This document shows, piece after piece, positions 1-11,365 of a stretch of 64,000 nucleotides of DNA. How positions within the stretch are numbered: the stretch's first letter is position 1; each line of letters opens with the position of its first letter. The notes under the pieces are model-generated. The model worked only from the letters and a program-made list of their open reading frames with translations, did not search any database and was not told the DNA's origin. The DNA is taken from the NCBI GenBank assembly GCA_037127315.1, contig JBBBDQ010000225.1:2087501-2151500 (forward strand). The letters are read 5' to 3'. The position numbers were made by a program, and so were the translations under genes. This DNA comes from Ascarosepion bandense (Eukaryota; Mollusca; Cephalopoda; Sepiida; Sepiidae).

Positions 1-413
1 ATTGAAATATTAGTTTTTTATATATTATATTTTTTATATATTATATTTCTTTAAATTGGTTTTTCATTTAAAAAAATTATTATTAATTCATACTTACCTA
101 TTGTTGTATGTTATCCTCATCATTAGGATTATGAGTATCTCCATTTTTAGATTTGTTTGACTTATACTTATCCTCAGTACTTCTATCATTATTATGATTA
201 TTATTAGTAATGTTTTTATTATACATAACATTAGTTATTCACTCACCTCTAAAAAGTCGTATTCTTTTGTTATACTATTTAATAGTTCATTTTATTTAAA
301 TTGTTCTTTATTCATTTTATTTTTTAAATATTTTTTGTAGGTTTTTGATAGTTTTTTTATTTAAGAAACCTTTAAATCTTTTAATCCTTAATTATTACTA
401 ATTCTAGGTCTCT
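1..413. other. AT-rich DNA, nothing recognised
   Basis: Low-complexity AT-rich sequence. I see no coding frame with family resemblance, no RNA gene and no bounded repeat. Confidence 0.6.
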
Positions 414-487
414 CAATTGGTTGTTGTCATAAAGTGGTACTAAAAAAATTAAGTTTTTTAGTACCACTTTATGACAACAACCAGTTG
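414..487. repeat. Near-perfect hairpin, 34-bp arms
   Basis: Arms 414-447 and 454-487 are reverse complements with one mismatch, separated by a 6-nt loop. The outer part of each arm reads CAATTGGTTGTTGTC and its complement. No coding content. It could be a small foldback element or the end of a longer decayed repeat. Confidence 0.85.
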
Positions 488-554
488 TCCAGCGTAAATT
501 CAAACCTTAAGGTTTAATTTTCCAAACTCCAATATCAAACATCATTCGTGGTCA

Positions 555-640
555 AGAGATCTAAGATGTACTAGTTCAATTGGTTGCTTTGCCTATGTGG
601 ATAGGGGTTGCAGGTTTGAATCCTGCTGAATGACACATTT
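555..640 (+). repeat. tRNA-like segment, probable SINE head
   Basis: An A-box-like TAGTTCAATTGG (572-583) and a B-box-like GGTTTGAATCC (613-623) lie at tRNA-like spacing. The B box sits in a perfect T-arm (5-bp stem GCAGG/CCTGC, 7-nt loop). The anticodon arm is degenerate, so this is not a functional tRNA. It is followed by TA microsatellites, as is common for SINE tails. SINE origin is inferred; no second copy is visible here. Confidence 0.45.
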
Positions 641-761
641 TCGTACAAAAAATTTATCATAAATAATCAGGCCGGTAGAAATAAATATATATACTGTTTG
701 ATTATAAACATAATATCTACTTAAATATGAGTATCAATCAAAAATAATGTTCAAACAAATA

Positions 762-1543
<782 letters not shown>

Positions 1544-2357
1544 TAGCAGTATATCCTGGCGTTGCTTGGGTGTAACAAAAGCTTTAAAATTAATCCATGG
1601 TGCTGGAGGTTAGACTGTTTGGACATTGGCACAAAAGACTAAAAAGCAATAGTTGTTTCCAGTCAAAGTGAAACCATAAATTGAAAGAAAAATGAATGGA
1701 TTTAAGTCAAATTTTGATTTCCGGTATCAGTCAAATAAGTTTTCCGTTGCATACTGAATTTATGAGTCCTCTTAGTAAAAGGTATCATAGCTGAGACTAA
1801 GAATTACAATTATACCTACTTAAAGCAAAATCTGAAGTAAAAACTAAAATAAAAGGGCTGAAAACCTGATTTTCATCAGACCCAATAGGATATCGGGATA
1901 TCGATTTCCAAGATCGAAGTCAAATAAGTCATCCAAGGATAAACTAACCTAAGTAAGCCCATGAAAACTTATCGTACTCATCGGGAGTAAATACGAAGAA
2001 AATGAGCTATATTGATGGCTGAATATTGGTTTTTGATCAGATACGATAAAATATCGGGGGTATCAATTTCTGATATTGGGGAAAATGAGTCATCTGAGAA
2101 GATTTACTAATGTTTGAGACTAAAAACTATAATTTTACCAAGTTAGAGTAAATTCTGCAGCAAGAACCACAATGAAAGGGCTGAAATCCTGATCTTGATT
2201 AGACCTGATTGGATATTGGGGGAAATCAGAAAAAAATAAGTAGCCCAAAAGCCTAAAGAATATTTGTCTGAAGTTTGGTGAGAATCAGATAAAAATTGTG
2301 GATTTGTATAAAGGACATACAGATAGATAGGCACACACACACAAACATCTTGTCTTT
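1544..2357 (+). mobile_element. Dispersed repeat, RTE/SINE-like, copy 1
   Basis: Starts AGCAGTATATCCTGGCGTTG and ends in a run of short CAGATAGATAGGCACACAC-type repeats followed by TATATA. The same start and tail occur at 46229-46620, which defines a family. This copy contains two diverged versions of an inner unit (about 1785-2100 and 2106-2290), each with the GAGACTAA...AAAGGGCTGAAA motif. No coding capacity is visible. Assignment to an RTE-like, non-autonomous retroelement rests on the tail and is tentative. Confidence 0.6.
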
Positions 2358-2381
2358 TATATATATATATATTGTATGTGT

Positions 2382-2420
<39 letters not shown>

Positions 2421-2590
2421 TGTATATGCATATATATTATATACGTATTGCATAGCTACACAATACACATGTGTGTATTGTGTATCAATATATATATATT
2501 ATATAGTGTATGTATTATATGATATGTATATTGTATATATATTCTATATGTATATATTATGTGTATATATTGTGTATCAATGTATATATT
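2358..2590. repeat. TA/TG/GTAT microsatellite cluster
   Basis: Interleaved TA, TG and TGTATA simple repeats between the dispersed repeat and the 5' LTR. Short frames here encode only repeat-derived residues. Confidence 0.85.
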
Positions 2591-2591
2591 G

Positions 2592-3451
2592 TGTGGCACT
2601 GTTTGGCTGCTGGTAACAATAAATTTTACTTTAATTTTCACTTCACATGAAAAAGGTTAAACTATATAAAAACAATTCACATGAGTTGCTAGTTATGAAA
2701 ACAAGCCAAATATCTGCTGGGAACAATATCGAATTTAGTTGTTGACAGTCGATGAAAGAAGCTGCAAGTACCCTCAGTGTCGGTTGGGTGCTTAAAAGTT
2801 TACTCAAAGTAAAATCTCGCGTTCGGAATCCGAAGCCATGTGAAGGGAATTTTACTGCTAATTTTGTTTTAATAAAAACCAATTGCAGGTGTTGAATGTT
2901 GAAGTAACTGTTTATAACATGTGAAACAATAGTTGTTTGTACTTGGAAAGCAAAATTTAGCGGATCTGCCTGCAGCCACCAGTGATAATGGGCGCAGGCG
3001 GCCTACTGAAAAAGGTGGAAGAATTTGTGGGTGAAGCATTTCCTGCAACTATTACCTGAGAGATTGGGAGACCATCTCCTACCTCCACACCCATTCTTGG
3101 CCAACATAAATAAAAGTGAATGTGCATGGCAAATCAAGGAGAAAATCAAACAGGGAGATCTGAGATTCTGGCCAAGAAAACAGGCTGAGATCTTAGGCCG
3201 CACCTGACTAACTGCCTAAGTGTAAGTCAAGTAAATGAACTCCTGTATATATACACACAAGCCAACCCTTACCAGTTTAACCAAGTGTTGCATTCAATTT
3301 GAGGACAATTTAGATTGACCTTTCTGCATGCAAACACTACTGACAACATAACTGTACATTAAACTTGCAATAAAACATGATAGTTTATTCATTAATCTTC
3401 TCCAAATATTTTGTTTTTATTACTGTACATCTTCACTCTGTTTGGACTGGT
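2592..3451 (+). repeat. 5' LTR
   Basis: Begins TGTGGCACTGTTTGG and ends near TCTGTTTGGACTGG. It matches 8633-9552 along its whole length with many substitutions and small indels, so the insertion is old. An AATAAA-type signal lies near 3369. The TGGTATGAGATAG just after the LTR (about 3453) could be a decayed primer-binding site; that is inference. Confidence 0.85.
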
Positions 3452-3879
3452 CTGGTATGAGATAGTAATGATGAATGTTGACCTGTCTGTGATCAAATTA
3501 TTCACAACATGGGTCAGAGCAGGCTGCAAATTGAGGAGACTAATTCATTTATCCGTCGCAGTATTGAAATCATTATGGATTGACTCCAGGTTGACTACAG
3601 CTGGTCCAAGAAGCCAGTCAACAGAATGGAGAGAGAACCGATGGACTTTGGTCATTTCAACCATACAGTTCTAGACACTCCATAATTTTTTTTTTTTTTT
3701 GTTTTGTTTTATCTGACAGCAAAAACCTGAACAACTTGGCAACAAGTTACAGGTAGGATGCTTTTTGTTTTTTTTTTTCTTGAATTTTCTCAATTTATGT
3801 TGTTACACCTTGATTTGTCAGGACGATTTGCTATTTTTTTTTTGGTTTTTTCGATTTCTCTTGATTGAATCAGTTTAGC
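3452..3879. other. LTR element leader region
   Basis: Sequence between the 5' LTR and the gag remnant, with several T-rich runs. No coding resemblance recognised. By position it is the untranslated leader of the LTR element. Confidence 0.5.
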
Positions 3880-4544
3880 ATGAGTGACCACAAATCATAG
3901 CGGTCTGAGGTGGTAAAGGTTGAGGACGAAGCAGTGGAGCAGTGACATTTGAACAGCCTAAGAGGGATATTGAGGGGGGTCCTTGGGTACCAGCCTTTGT
4001 GTCAGACCCAGAAGAGTTGAAAGATTGGTTACAAATCTAAGTCAGTAAAGCGAAGATTGCTTATGGTCTCTAGGAGACCATGTGTGTGGCATGGAATGCC
4101 ACGAATGGGAAGGCATCAGAATTCATTGGTCAGCTCTTGTTGGAGGACCCCCACTTGGCTTTGGAAAATTAGAAGAGCAAATCATACAAGAGTTCACTGA
4201 CAAAGGGATGGTGCAAGAAGCCATGAGGGCCTTATTAAAGTTACTCCAATTAAAAGATGAGACTCCCCAGATAGTTAGGATCAAGAGTGGACAAACTGGC
4301 CAGTTTGGCTTTCCTGGAAGATGTAAGAGCAAATCCTGCAGGCACAGTTGTGCATATTGTAAGTGGAGGTGCTCAGTGAGGAACACATGCCATGTTGTTT
4401 TGAAAGAAGGACCCTCGAAATTATCAGCAGCGGTAGCCTTGGCTAAAGAAAACTCGGTGATCTTGGAAAAGGTCAGAAAGAAGAGTCAGAAACAGGGCCT
4501 GAGTCAGAAAGTAGGCAGCCAAAATTCTCCTGTTGGAGGTAGAA

Positions 4545-4995
4545 AAATTAAACAAGAGAAGTGTTGCACACTTTCTTCTAGTGAGTGCAGAACCAGGGAT
4601 CGAACCACAGACCGTTGGATTTCAATTCAACGCTCTCCCAGCTGGCTTCTTGCTACGCCTCTTCCTCTTCCTCCTCCACTTTCCTCCTTCCACCTTTTCA
4701 CTGCGTCTCTCTGCGTCAGCTTCTCGCCAAGAAATTGACGCCACTCGCTCCTCGGTGAACTTGGTCGGTCAGTTTTATCTATCCATAATCCATTTCTCTA
4801 CCCATAATCCATTTCCTCGGTCTATAAAAATTCCACTCGAGGGCCTCCTCTCTTTTTTCCTTTAGAATGAGCTGAAGGTGGATTATTAAGACAGCGGTGA
4901 GTATTATTATTATTTTCTTTCTTTGGAACAGATTACTGCCCTGCACGCCAGACACAAACGAACTCTCTTTTTTCCAGAGCCGCCGCTAGCCGCCC
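4545..4995 (-). repeat. GC-richer insertion inside gag
   Basis: Base composition and sequence change abruptly within gag. The piece carries a minus-strand tRNA-like segment at its left end and, on the + strand, a TATA-like TCTATAAAAATTCC near 4820. The unit is not repeated elsewhere in this window. It could be a SINE or a captured tRNA locus with its flank. Boundaries are approximate. Confidence 0.45.
4587..4655 (-). pseudogene. tRNA-like pseudogene (Phe-like)
   Basis: On the minus strand the A-box-like CCAGCTGGGAGAGCG (complement of 4631-4645) is followed by an anticodon region containing TTGAAAT and a B box GGTTCGATCCC (complement of 4596-4606). Order and spacing are those of a tRNA, and the TTGAA context resembles tRNA-Phe. 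T-stem and acceptor pairing are poor, so it is a pseudogene or SINE head, not a working tRNA. Confidence 0.55.
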
Positions 4996-5480
4996 TTTCA
5001 TGTTCACAAGAAGGAACAAGAAGAATGGGAAGAGATAAGAGGTTCCTGTTAAAAATGGCTTGGTTTGTTGGACCTGTGGCCTTCATGGTCACAGGGCAAT
5101 GAATTGTCCATCAAAGAAGGCTCTACTCCCAGATTTTTATATTCCCCAAGTGCACTGGGTGCAGTTGTCAAGAGTATAAGGTGAAGTGGTGTGAGCTCAG
5201 AGATAGGCCAAAACAGATTCCTGTTAAAAAAGCCCAGCCCTGGAAAATAGAACCAGGAACTGACAATGGGCCACGCTAGAAGTAAAAGGGAAGTCAGCCC
5301 ATGTAAGAAGGAAAGGAATGAAGTGTTAGGGGCCACTTTACTGCAAACTGCCTAACAAGATGGTGCTGGTTCTGTGGAAGACCAGGCCACCTAAAAAGAA
5401 GCTGTTCTCAGCATTGAAGGGCAAATAAGATAAACAAGGCCCAGGAACACCTAGAGAGGAAAGGCCAAGGGGTAATCCCC

Positions 5481-6390
5481 ATGAAGATCATGATAGAAAC
5501 ACACTACTGCCAGTGCCCATGGCCATTTAGATGGAGAACTAAGAGTGTTTTCTGTATTGACACAGGAAAAAGAGCTTTCTTATAAGGCAGTAATTGGGGG
5601 GAGATCAGTGGTGAAGATACTGGGGCGCTACTAAGAGAAAGAGAATATGTGTACTTGAGCAGTAGGGGTTGGATGAGGAAGGTGGACATAGAAATCACCC
5701 AAACGGACAGGACTCGTATGAAGATAAAGGGGATGGTGAATCTCCTAGCGAAAATAAGAGGGATTAGAAGCATCTGGAGGCCATTTTGTTTGGCCAAGAT
5801 ATAGTCTTGCCAATAGATAAGTTGTTGAAGCCCTGCCGGAAGTATATGGGGGAGGACCATCATCGGTTAATAATAGAACAGCTGCATAGATTATTTGTAC
5901 AGGCTAAAAGGAAAATACAGGGTGCAATAGAAGAAGAATGAAAAGGTGAATAAGAGCATAAAAGAGGTAAAACATTGGGTTAGGGACCCTGTGTACTACA
6001 AAATTCACCTGAGAGAAGGAAAGTTAGACTAGAGGTGGGAACCATATTATAGGATAGTAGAACAGACAGGACTTGTGTTATGTGAGATCTGGGACCAGAT
6101 GGCAGGATAAACAAGAAGGGCTCATGCCAATGACTTAAAATTATCTGAAGTAACTGATTGGGGAATAAAAGCAAGCCTAAGAAGAAAAAGTCCAAGACAA
6201 GGAAAGCAACACTTGTAGAGCCAGACGATATAGAGACAGACAAGGACTCTGAGGAGGAAGAAGATAGAGAAATAAGACCACAGCCAGTGGTTGATCGTAG
6301 CCAACTAGGTGAGATAATTCAGGTGCCATCACGGAGCCAATTAACTGCGATGTTCATTCATTGTCTTTGTCATTACACGGCCACATGAAT
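5481..6390 (+). pseudogene. pol remnant: protease motif and integrase tail
   Basis: A retropepsin-like Asp-Thr-Gly triplet lies at 5559-5567, in a frame that stops shortly after. From about 5780 the sequence resembles the C-terminal part of Ty3-type integrases, ending at about 5974-6150 in a block containing DPVYYK, GKLD and RWEPYY that matches the GPY/F-like domain (known family). It runs on into a lysine- and acid-rich tail (6158-6388). Reverse transcriptase, RNase H and the integrase DDE core are missing between the two parts, so the element cannot move by itself. Stops and shifts are present throughout. Confidence 0.75.
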
Positions 6391-7008
6391 GTTATCACTT
6401 CACTCCCACAACCCCATAAGGCAATGAGTAGGAAACAAAAAGCCCTAGTGATGAAGTCCATATTTATGGCTTGAAACTCCCTGAACCAGAAGAGAAGTCA
6501 AGTGAGTGGGAAGAGGAAGATGAAATACCTCTCTCACAACTTTGAGAAAAATGGAGGCATAAAAAAGGGTCAGCAGTTGAGCCAGAGTTATCCTTTAAGA
6601 GATTGAAAGGAGTAAAGATCCTGAATCCCAATAATAGAAAAAAAATTTTTTTCTGTGAATGAGGGGATGGATGTGCCTGTTGTCAGTGCACAACGATGCA
6701 GGACTCATTCTAAAACCCTATTTGACCACAGATGTTGAGATTGGTTAGAGAAGGTAAGGGTGTGAAATGCACATCAGAGAGGGCAAAAGAATTTTACTTG
6801 ACAGTGCTGCCAAATGGCCAGCAGTAGTGCTGATAAGACACAACCTTTGAGGCGGAAAGTGTCACAAGCCTGTTTGAACCATTCAACCTACTGAGAGCTG
6901 ATTAGAGAAAAGAAAGGTTGAAGATAGAAAATTAAAAGAGAAAGAAATAGTGGGATTGTCCTAGAGTTTAAGAATTAAAAGTAATAATGGGTAGTAAAAA
7001 GAATGACT
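6391..7008 (+). other. pol-env junction region of the LTR element
   Basis: Decayed sequence between the integrase tail and the env-like region. Short charged reading frames are visible but none is recognised. Confidence 0.4.
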
Positions 7009-8211
7009 GGCATGAGGGTATTGACACTACTGTTAATGATGATGATGACAGGAGCTTGGAGGCTTAACCAAAATAAAATTTTTAAGAAAAGTGAGGTGAT
7101 AATCACAAGGCTGAAGTGGCTAGTCATCTTCGTGATTGATTTGAACCCATATGAGTCACTGCTAGGCAAGTTGAAGCCAGGTTAGCCAGGTTAAAGGTGG
7201 TGAAAAATTATTCCATGGAAGGGAGGTACTTTAGACTGTTGTACTCTTTAGAATTGGAAACAGCTATAATAGAAGCCGAGTGGAAGGCTATGAGAAATTA
7301 CATGAAAGGAATCGAGCTACTGCAAAGGAGAGAGAAGAGAGCAGTGATTTCTGTTGAAAGCGCTAAATGTCCTGTGGGACAATAACCAAAGATGAAGTTA
7401 AGGTTATAAAAAGAAAATTGAGGAGGGTAAAAATGATCAGAGAATCCTGGGGGCCAGGTGGCTAGAGAAAGCATCTCGATACTGAATGGGACAAGGTTAG
7501 AATTGACCAAGAATAGGGCAAGTATCAATTGGTTAATAAATAACCTGAAAGAGCTAAGACAGGAAGTAGCTAATAGTTCAGAGGCTGTGACAGCTGAATT
7601 ACAGGAATTGAGTGGGCTTATACAACAGCATTTTCAGTTGGTAACAAAGTGCAACAAACTAATTAGTCAATGATGGTTTTATTTGTGACAGTTGAGAGCT
7701 CAGTTGAATATGTTGACCTTGGGACACCTGTCACCAAGTATAGTCTAGGGTATATGGGAAAGGATTCATTAAGATCCATTAAGACGCTGAGAGGGAAACC
7801 CCTCTTGTCCTTAATAAAGCTACCCCTTGGGATATTTGGGATGTCGATCTCCCTACCCCCGTATTACCAAGCCAAAGAGAAGTATGAAGAGAAAGATTCA
7901 ATAATAGGGATAGTTGAAATGGGAGCCAGTAATGGATTAATTCCCTAGAGTTACCTTAGAACAGATGCCAGTTATTAAAATCAATAGACAGTATTAACAT
8001 GGGTCAGTTCAAAAACGGATTAAATACTTAAGGTAAAGAAGGTATGGGTTGGAGGAATAGTAAAATAATCATGATAAATTGGTTAGTAGAGATAAGTACT
8101 TTGTTAATCATTTCTGCAGCAATAGTGGCAATATGGAAAATTAAAAAGCATAGAGAGAAATGGATTAATGATGCTTTGATGAGCTTGCAACAGAGGGATA
8201 CTGCTCAGTGA
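7009..8211 (+). pseudogene. env-like glycoprotein remnant
   Basis: The region starts with a signal-peptide-like hydrophobic leader (about 7015-7060). A basic RREKRA tract near 7330-7350 resembles a furin-type processing site. A segment at 7458-7673 has heptad-like leucine/isoleucine spacing. Near the end (8065-8145) a hydrophobic stretch is followed by a lysine/histidine-rich tail and a stop at 8209-8211, as in a single-pass membrane anchor. This order matches env of errantivirus-like elements. The pieces lie in different frames with stops between them, so no protein is made. Identification is by architecture, not by a confirmed match. Confidence 0.65.
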
Positions 8212-8303
8212 ATCGAATCAAGAAGAAACCACATTAAGCAGAAATAGAAGAATAGCCAATTCCTGTCAAGAAACAACCAAAACCTCTTACTGTAGAGAGA
8301 AGA

Positions 8304-8339
8304 ATGGTAACCAAAAGGATTGTTCCTTTTGGTTACCAT
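8304..8339. repeat. Perfect 15-bp-arm hairpin after env
   Basis: Arms 8304-8318 (ATGGTAACCAAAAGG) and 8325-8339 pair perfectly around a 6-nt loop, in the tract between env and the 3' LTR. Confidence 0.85.
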
Positions 8340-8632
8340 AAGACACATACTCAACAAAATGATCTTTATGGACATATGAAAAAAAGAGAGAGGAAAAATA
8401 TTGCATGTAAAAATAAAAAGGGGAAAAGACTTATGGATATATAAAAAAGAAAAATTTTGCATGAAAAAAATGAAAAGTGGAAAAGATTTTTAAGGACATT
8501 TTTTAAATATTGCATGAAAACCCTTTTCCTTATTAACTGCATGAATTAATATTCATGTCAAATAGTGTATTGATAGAATTGGGAGTTTGTGATGTCATTT
8601 ATGGGTAAATGACAGGAAGGATAATAGATAGA

Positions 8633-9552
8633 TGTGACACTATTTGGTTGCTGGTAATTAATAATAAATTTTACTTTGAATATACACTTCCCATGAAAAG
8701 GCTAAACTATATAATAATGATTCCTAGGGATTGGAAATTACGAAAACAAGCCAAATGTCTGCTGTGAACAATATCTAATTTAAGTGTTGATAGTTGGCCA
8801 ATGAAAGAAGCCTTAAAGACCCTGAATGTTGGTTGGGAGGGGAAAAGGTTACTCGACTAAAAATCAGGTATTCAGAATTCAAAGCCATGAGAAGGGAATT
8901 TAGCTAATAAATTTGTTTTAGTAAAAACAAGTTGCGGGTGTTGAATGACTTGCCCTGAGAAAAGCCAAATTATTGTATGTCGCTTGTGAAACGATAGTTG
9001 TTTCTCTTCGGAAAGAAATACAGAGAAGGTGGGAGGATGTGTCTGCAGCCACTAGGAAGTTGTGGGTGCAGGCAAGCCCTCTGAGAAAGCTGTGGGAGGA
9101 GCATTGCTTGCAACCATTGCACAAGAGCAGGAGAAACCACCTCCTACTTCTACACCAATAAAAGTGAATGTGCAAGGCGAATCAAGGAAAAAATCGAAAG
9201 AAAATTGAACAGGGAGATCCGAAATTTGAGCTGAGAGAACAGACGAAGATCTTCGGCTGCATATAACTAACTGCTTCAGGGTAATTCTGACATCAGACAA
9301 AAAGCCAGACTTACAAAGAAATTACCAAAGTTGACTAAATGAACTCCTTAATATGCACACAAGCCAATCCTTACCAGTTTAACAAGTATCACATTCAATT
9401 TGGGGACAATTTAGATGAACAATTCTGCATGCAAACACTACTCACAAAATTACTATATATTATACTCATGATACAACATGATGTTTTTTATTCATCAATC
9501 TTCTCCAAATGTTTTTTTTTATTACTGTATATCTTCACTCTGTTTGGACCAG
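8633..9552 (+). repeat. 3' LTR
   Basis: Homologous to 2592-3451 from TGTGACACTATTTGG to TCTGTTTGGACCA. The purine-rich GACAGGAAGGATAATAGATAG just upstream could be the polypurine tract. Divergence between the two LTRs is substantial, indicating age. Confidence 0.85.
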
Positions 9553-11075
9553 CCTGAACTTACATTCTGTGAAAGCAATGGAAAATTTTTGGAAAGATGT
9601 TTTTTGGACACTCTTTGTCCAATGCACTCATTGCTATGTGTAGCTACTAAATTCACATCTCATGAGCAAATTTCCTACCAAGCTTACAATATCAAAGAGA
9701 AAATTTAATGTAAAAGTATGTATGAACCTGTAGTGCAGGAGATCAAACTGATAAGATTATGCATTCATCAATTCACCTAATGACAATGCTGTTTCTTTTA
9801 GTTGCCTGGTTCCGAATGTAAAAACTGATGACAAAATTTCATATGAATTGGAAAAAATGAAACCATAACTTATGGCTCAGAGCTCATTCTGGAATAAAAT
9901 ATTCTAATGAACATCGTGAAAAAAACTGAAACTGTCTCAATGACTCTGTTCTGCTCTGCATCAGTCAAAGCAAATCATTCAGTTTCTCAATTGTTTTTTT
10001 TTGTAGAGTTTGTCTTTGAAGCCTTGGAAAATATTATCATTTAGTAACCTCTCTTGATCAATTCTTTACTATTTGCATTTTGAATATTTTTTTATGGTTA
10101 TTGTTTGATTAGCTTACATGTTAATATCTTTGAGTGCAAACAAATTCATTTTGTTAAGATCCTCTACTTTCCTAAGCTAGTTTATACTTCACATATGATC
10201 TCCCTTTCCTTTTCATTTAACTTGTTTGTTATAACTCCTATTGTTGTAGTACTAGATTCTATTTATAGTTCCCCACAATATCTAGTCTCAAATTGTTTGC
10301 CTGAATTCCTTACATACATACTTTGCAGCAAGAAGAAATAGAATGCCTATTATATACACTATTTTGCTATTACTGTTGTCATGGTTATTATTTCTGTGAA
10401 AATGTTGAAAGACTTGCTTGCCAATGCTCATTGTGAATGAATGAATAGTTGGCAGTTTATAATTAGTGTCATAATCAATATTTAACTACAGCATAAAGAG
10501 GCATGGTGCTAAAGAGGAAAGAGATTATTTTTATTTTTTGAAAGGACTTGTCTAGTTTACATTTGTTGTCATCTGAAAATATAATCAATTTTCTTTTTAA
10601 TAATTTTCTTTATAAAATTTAGTTTTTGATGGATACAATTTAAGGTCAGAAATATTCTTAGTTTCCCCCTCCTTTCATATCTAATTTTCATCTTCAGAGT
10701 GAATATTTTCTGTTTGTGTTGTTATTCACTATAACTCTAATTTATCAACTGTTTTTTATGAATTATCAGTCTTTAGTAATTTCAGAATGTTTTTTTATGT
10801 GTCAGCAATATGGCTATCTTTGCATTTTATCACCAATTTTAAACACTTGCCTGAACAACTCCACTTGTTTTGCAATAATGAGTATATTAATCTAGTCAAA
10901 TAATTGTGAACAAAATTACAGCCAACTTTTACGCTCATGTTAAAACTTTTTCACTGATTTACTTATTTTATGAAGAAATTGTAATCTGTATACATAAAAT
11001 AAAGTGTGTGTGGTGTGGGCTTAAGAATCAATACTGCATAGTGACTTAGTTTCAAATCTCAAATCTGCCTTTCCC
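9553..11075. other. Unassigned AT-rich DNA
   Basis: No recognised gene, RNA or repeat. Short frames here (e.g. 10105-10341) look random. An upstream stomatin exon could be hidden here or elsewhere upstream but I cannot identify one. Confidence 0.5.
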
Positions 11076-11365
11076 AGTTCTTGTTCATGGCTATTGCCTT
11101 ATGTTATTTATAGTCATGACCTTTAGTTTGCCTATTTCTTTATTAATTAAAATTTATTTTCATATTTCAGTTATTTGTTATATATATTTTCTTTGCTTCT
11201 AACCTATATCTAATAAAGTTTATTTCATGTACTGAAATTTAGAAACAAAGAAAATATACATAACAAATAACTGAAATATGAAAATAAACTTAAATTAATA
11301 AATAAATAGGCAAACTAAAGGTCATGACTATAAATAACCTAAAGCAATAGCTATAAACAAAAGAA
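11076..11365. repeat. Inverted repeat with about 127-bp arms
   Basis: Arms 11076-11202 and 11239-11365 are near-perfect reverse complements over most of their length, with a loop of about 36 nt. Shared blocks include AGTCATGACCTTTAGTTTGC and its complement. No coding content. Likely a foldback or snap-back duplication. Confidence 0.9.

Larger units (their letters stand above)
3880..5480 (+). pseudogene. gag remnant with two zinc knuckles
   Basis: Broken gag-like coding region in several frames. The longest open piece is 4082-4738, whose last part reads into a foreign insertion (about 4545-4995). Two CCHC knuckles of spacing C-x2-C-x4-H-x4-C are visible: one at 5066-5107 (CWTC..H..C) and one at 5364-5405 (CWFC..H..C). 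Such knuckles bind RNA in the nucleocapsid of retroelements. The gap of about 260 bp between them is longer than the usual tandem spacing, which suggests an additional linker or a decayed middle part. Stops and frameshifts make it non-functional. Confidence 0.75.
2592..9552 (+). mobile_element. Degenerate Ty3-like LTR element with env
   Basis: Two direct repeats of about 0.9 kb (2592-3451 and 8633-9552) flank remnants in the order gag, protease, integrase tail, env. This is the layout of errantivirus-like endogenous retroelements of invertebrates. Every frame is broken by stops and shifts. Most of pol, including the reverse transcriptase, RNase H and integrase core, is absent, because only about 0.2 kb separates the protease motif from the integrase C-terminal region. 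A separate GC-richer insertion interrupts gag. No target duplication is obvious. It lies upstream of the first recognised stomatin exon and may be intergenic or in a 5' intron. Confidence 0.85.

Noticed and set aside
560..640. Functional tRNA gene
   Set aside because: The T-arm is good but anticodon and acceptor arms do not fold properly; a SINE head is more likely.
4533..4865. Possible small host gene with TATA-like element in the gag insert
   Set aside because: The 110-codon frame has no recognisable domain and spans the tRNA-like segment. No splice or conservation evidence.
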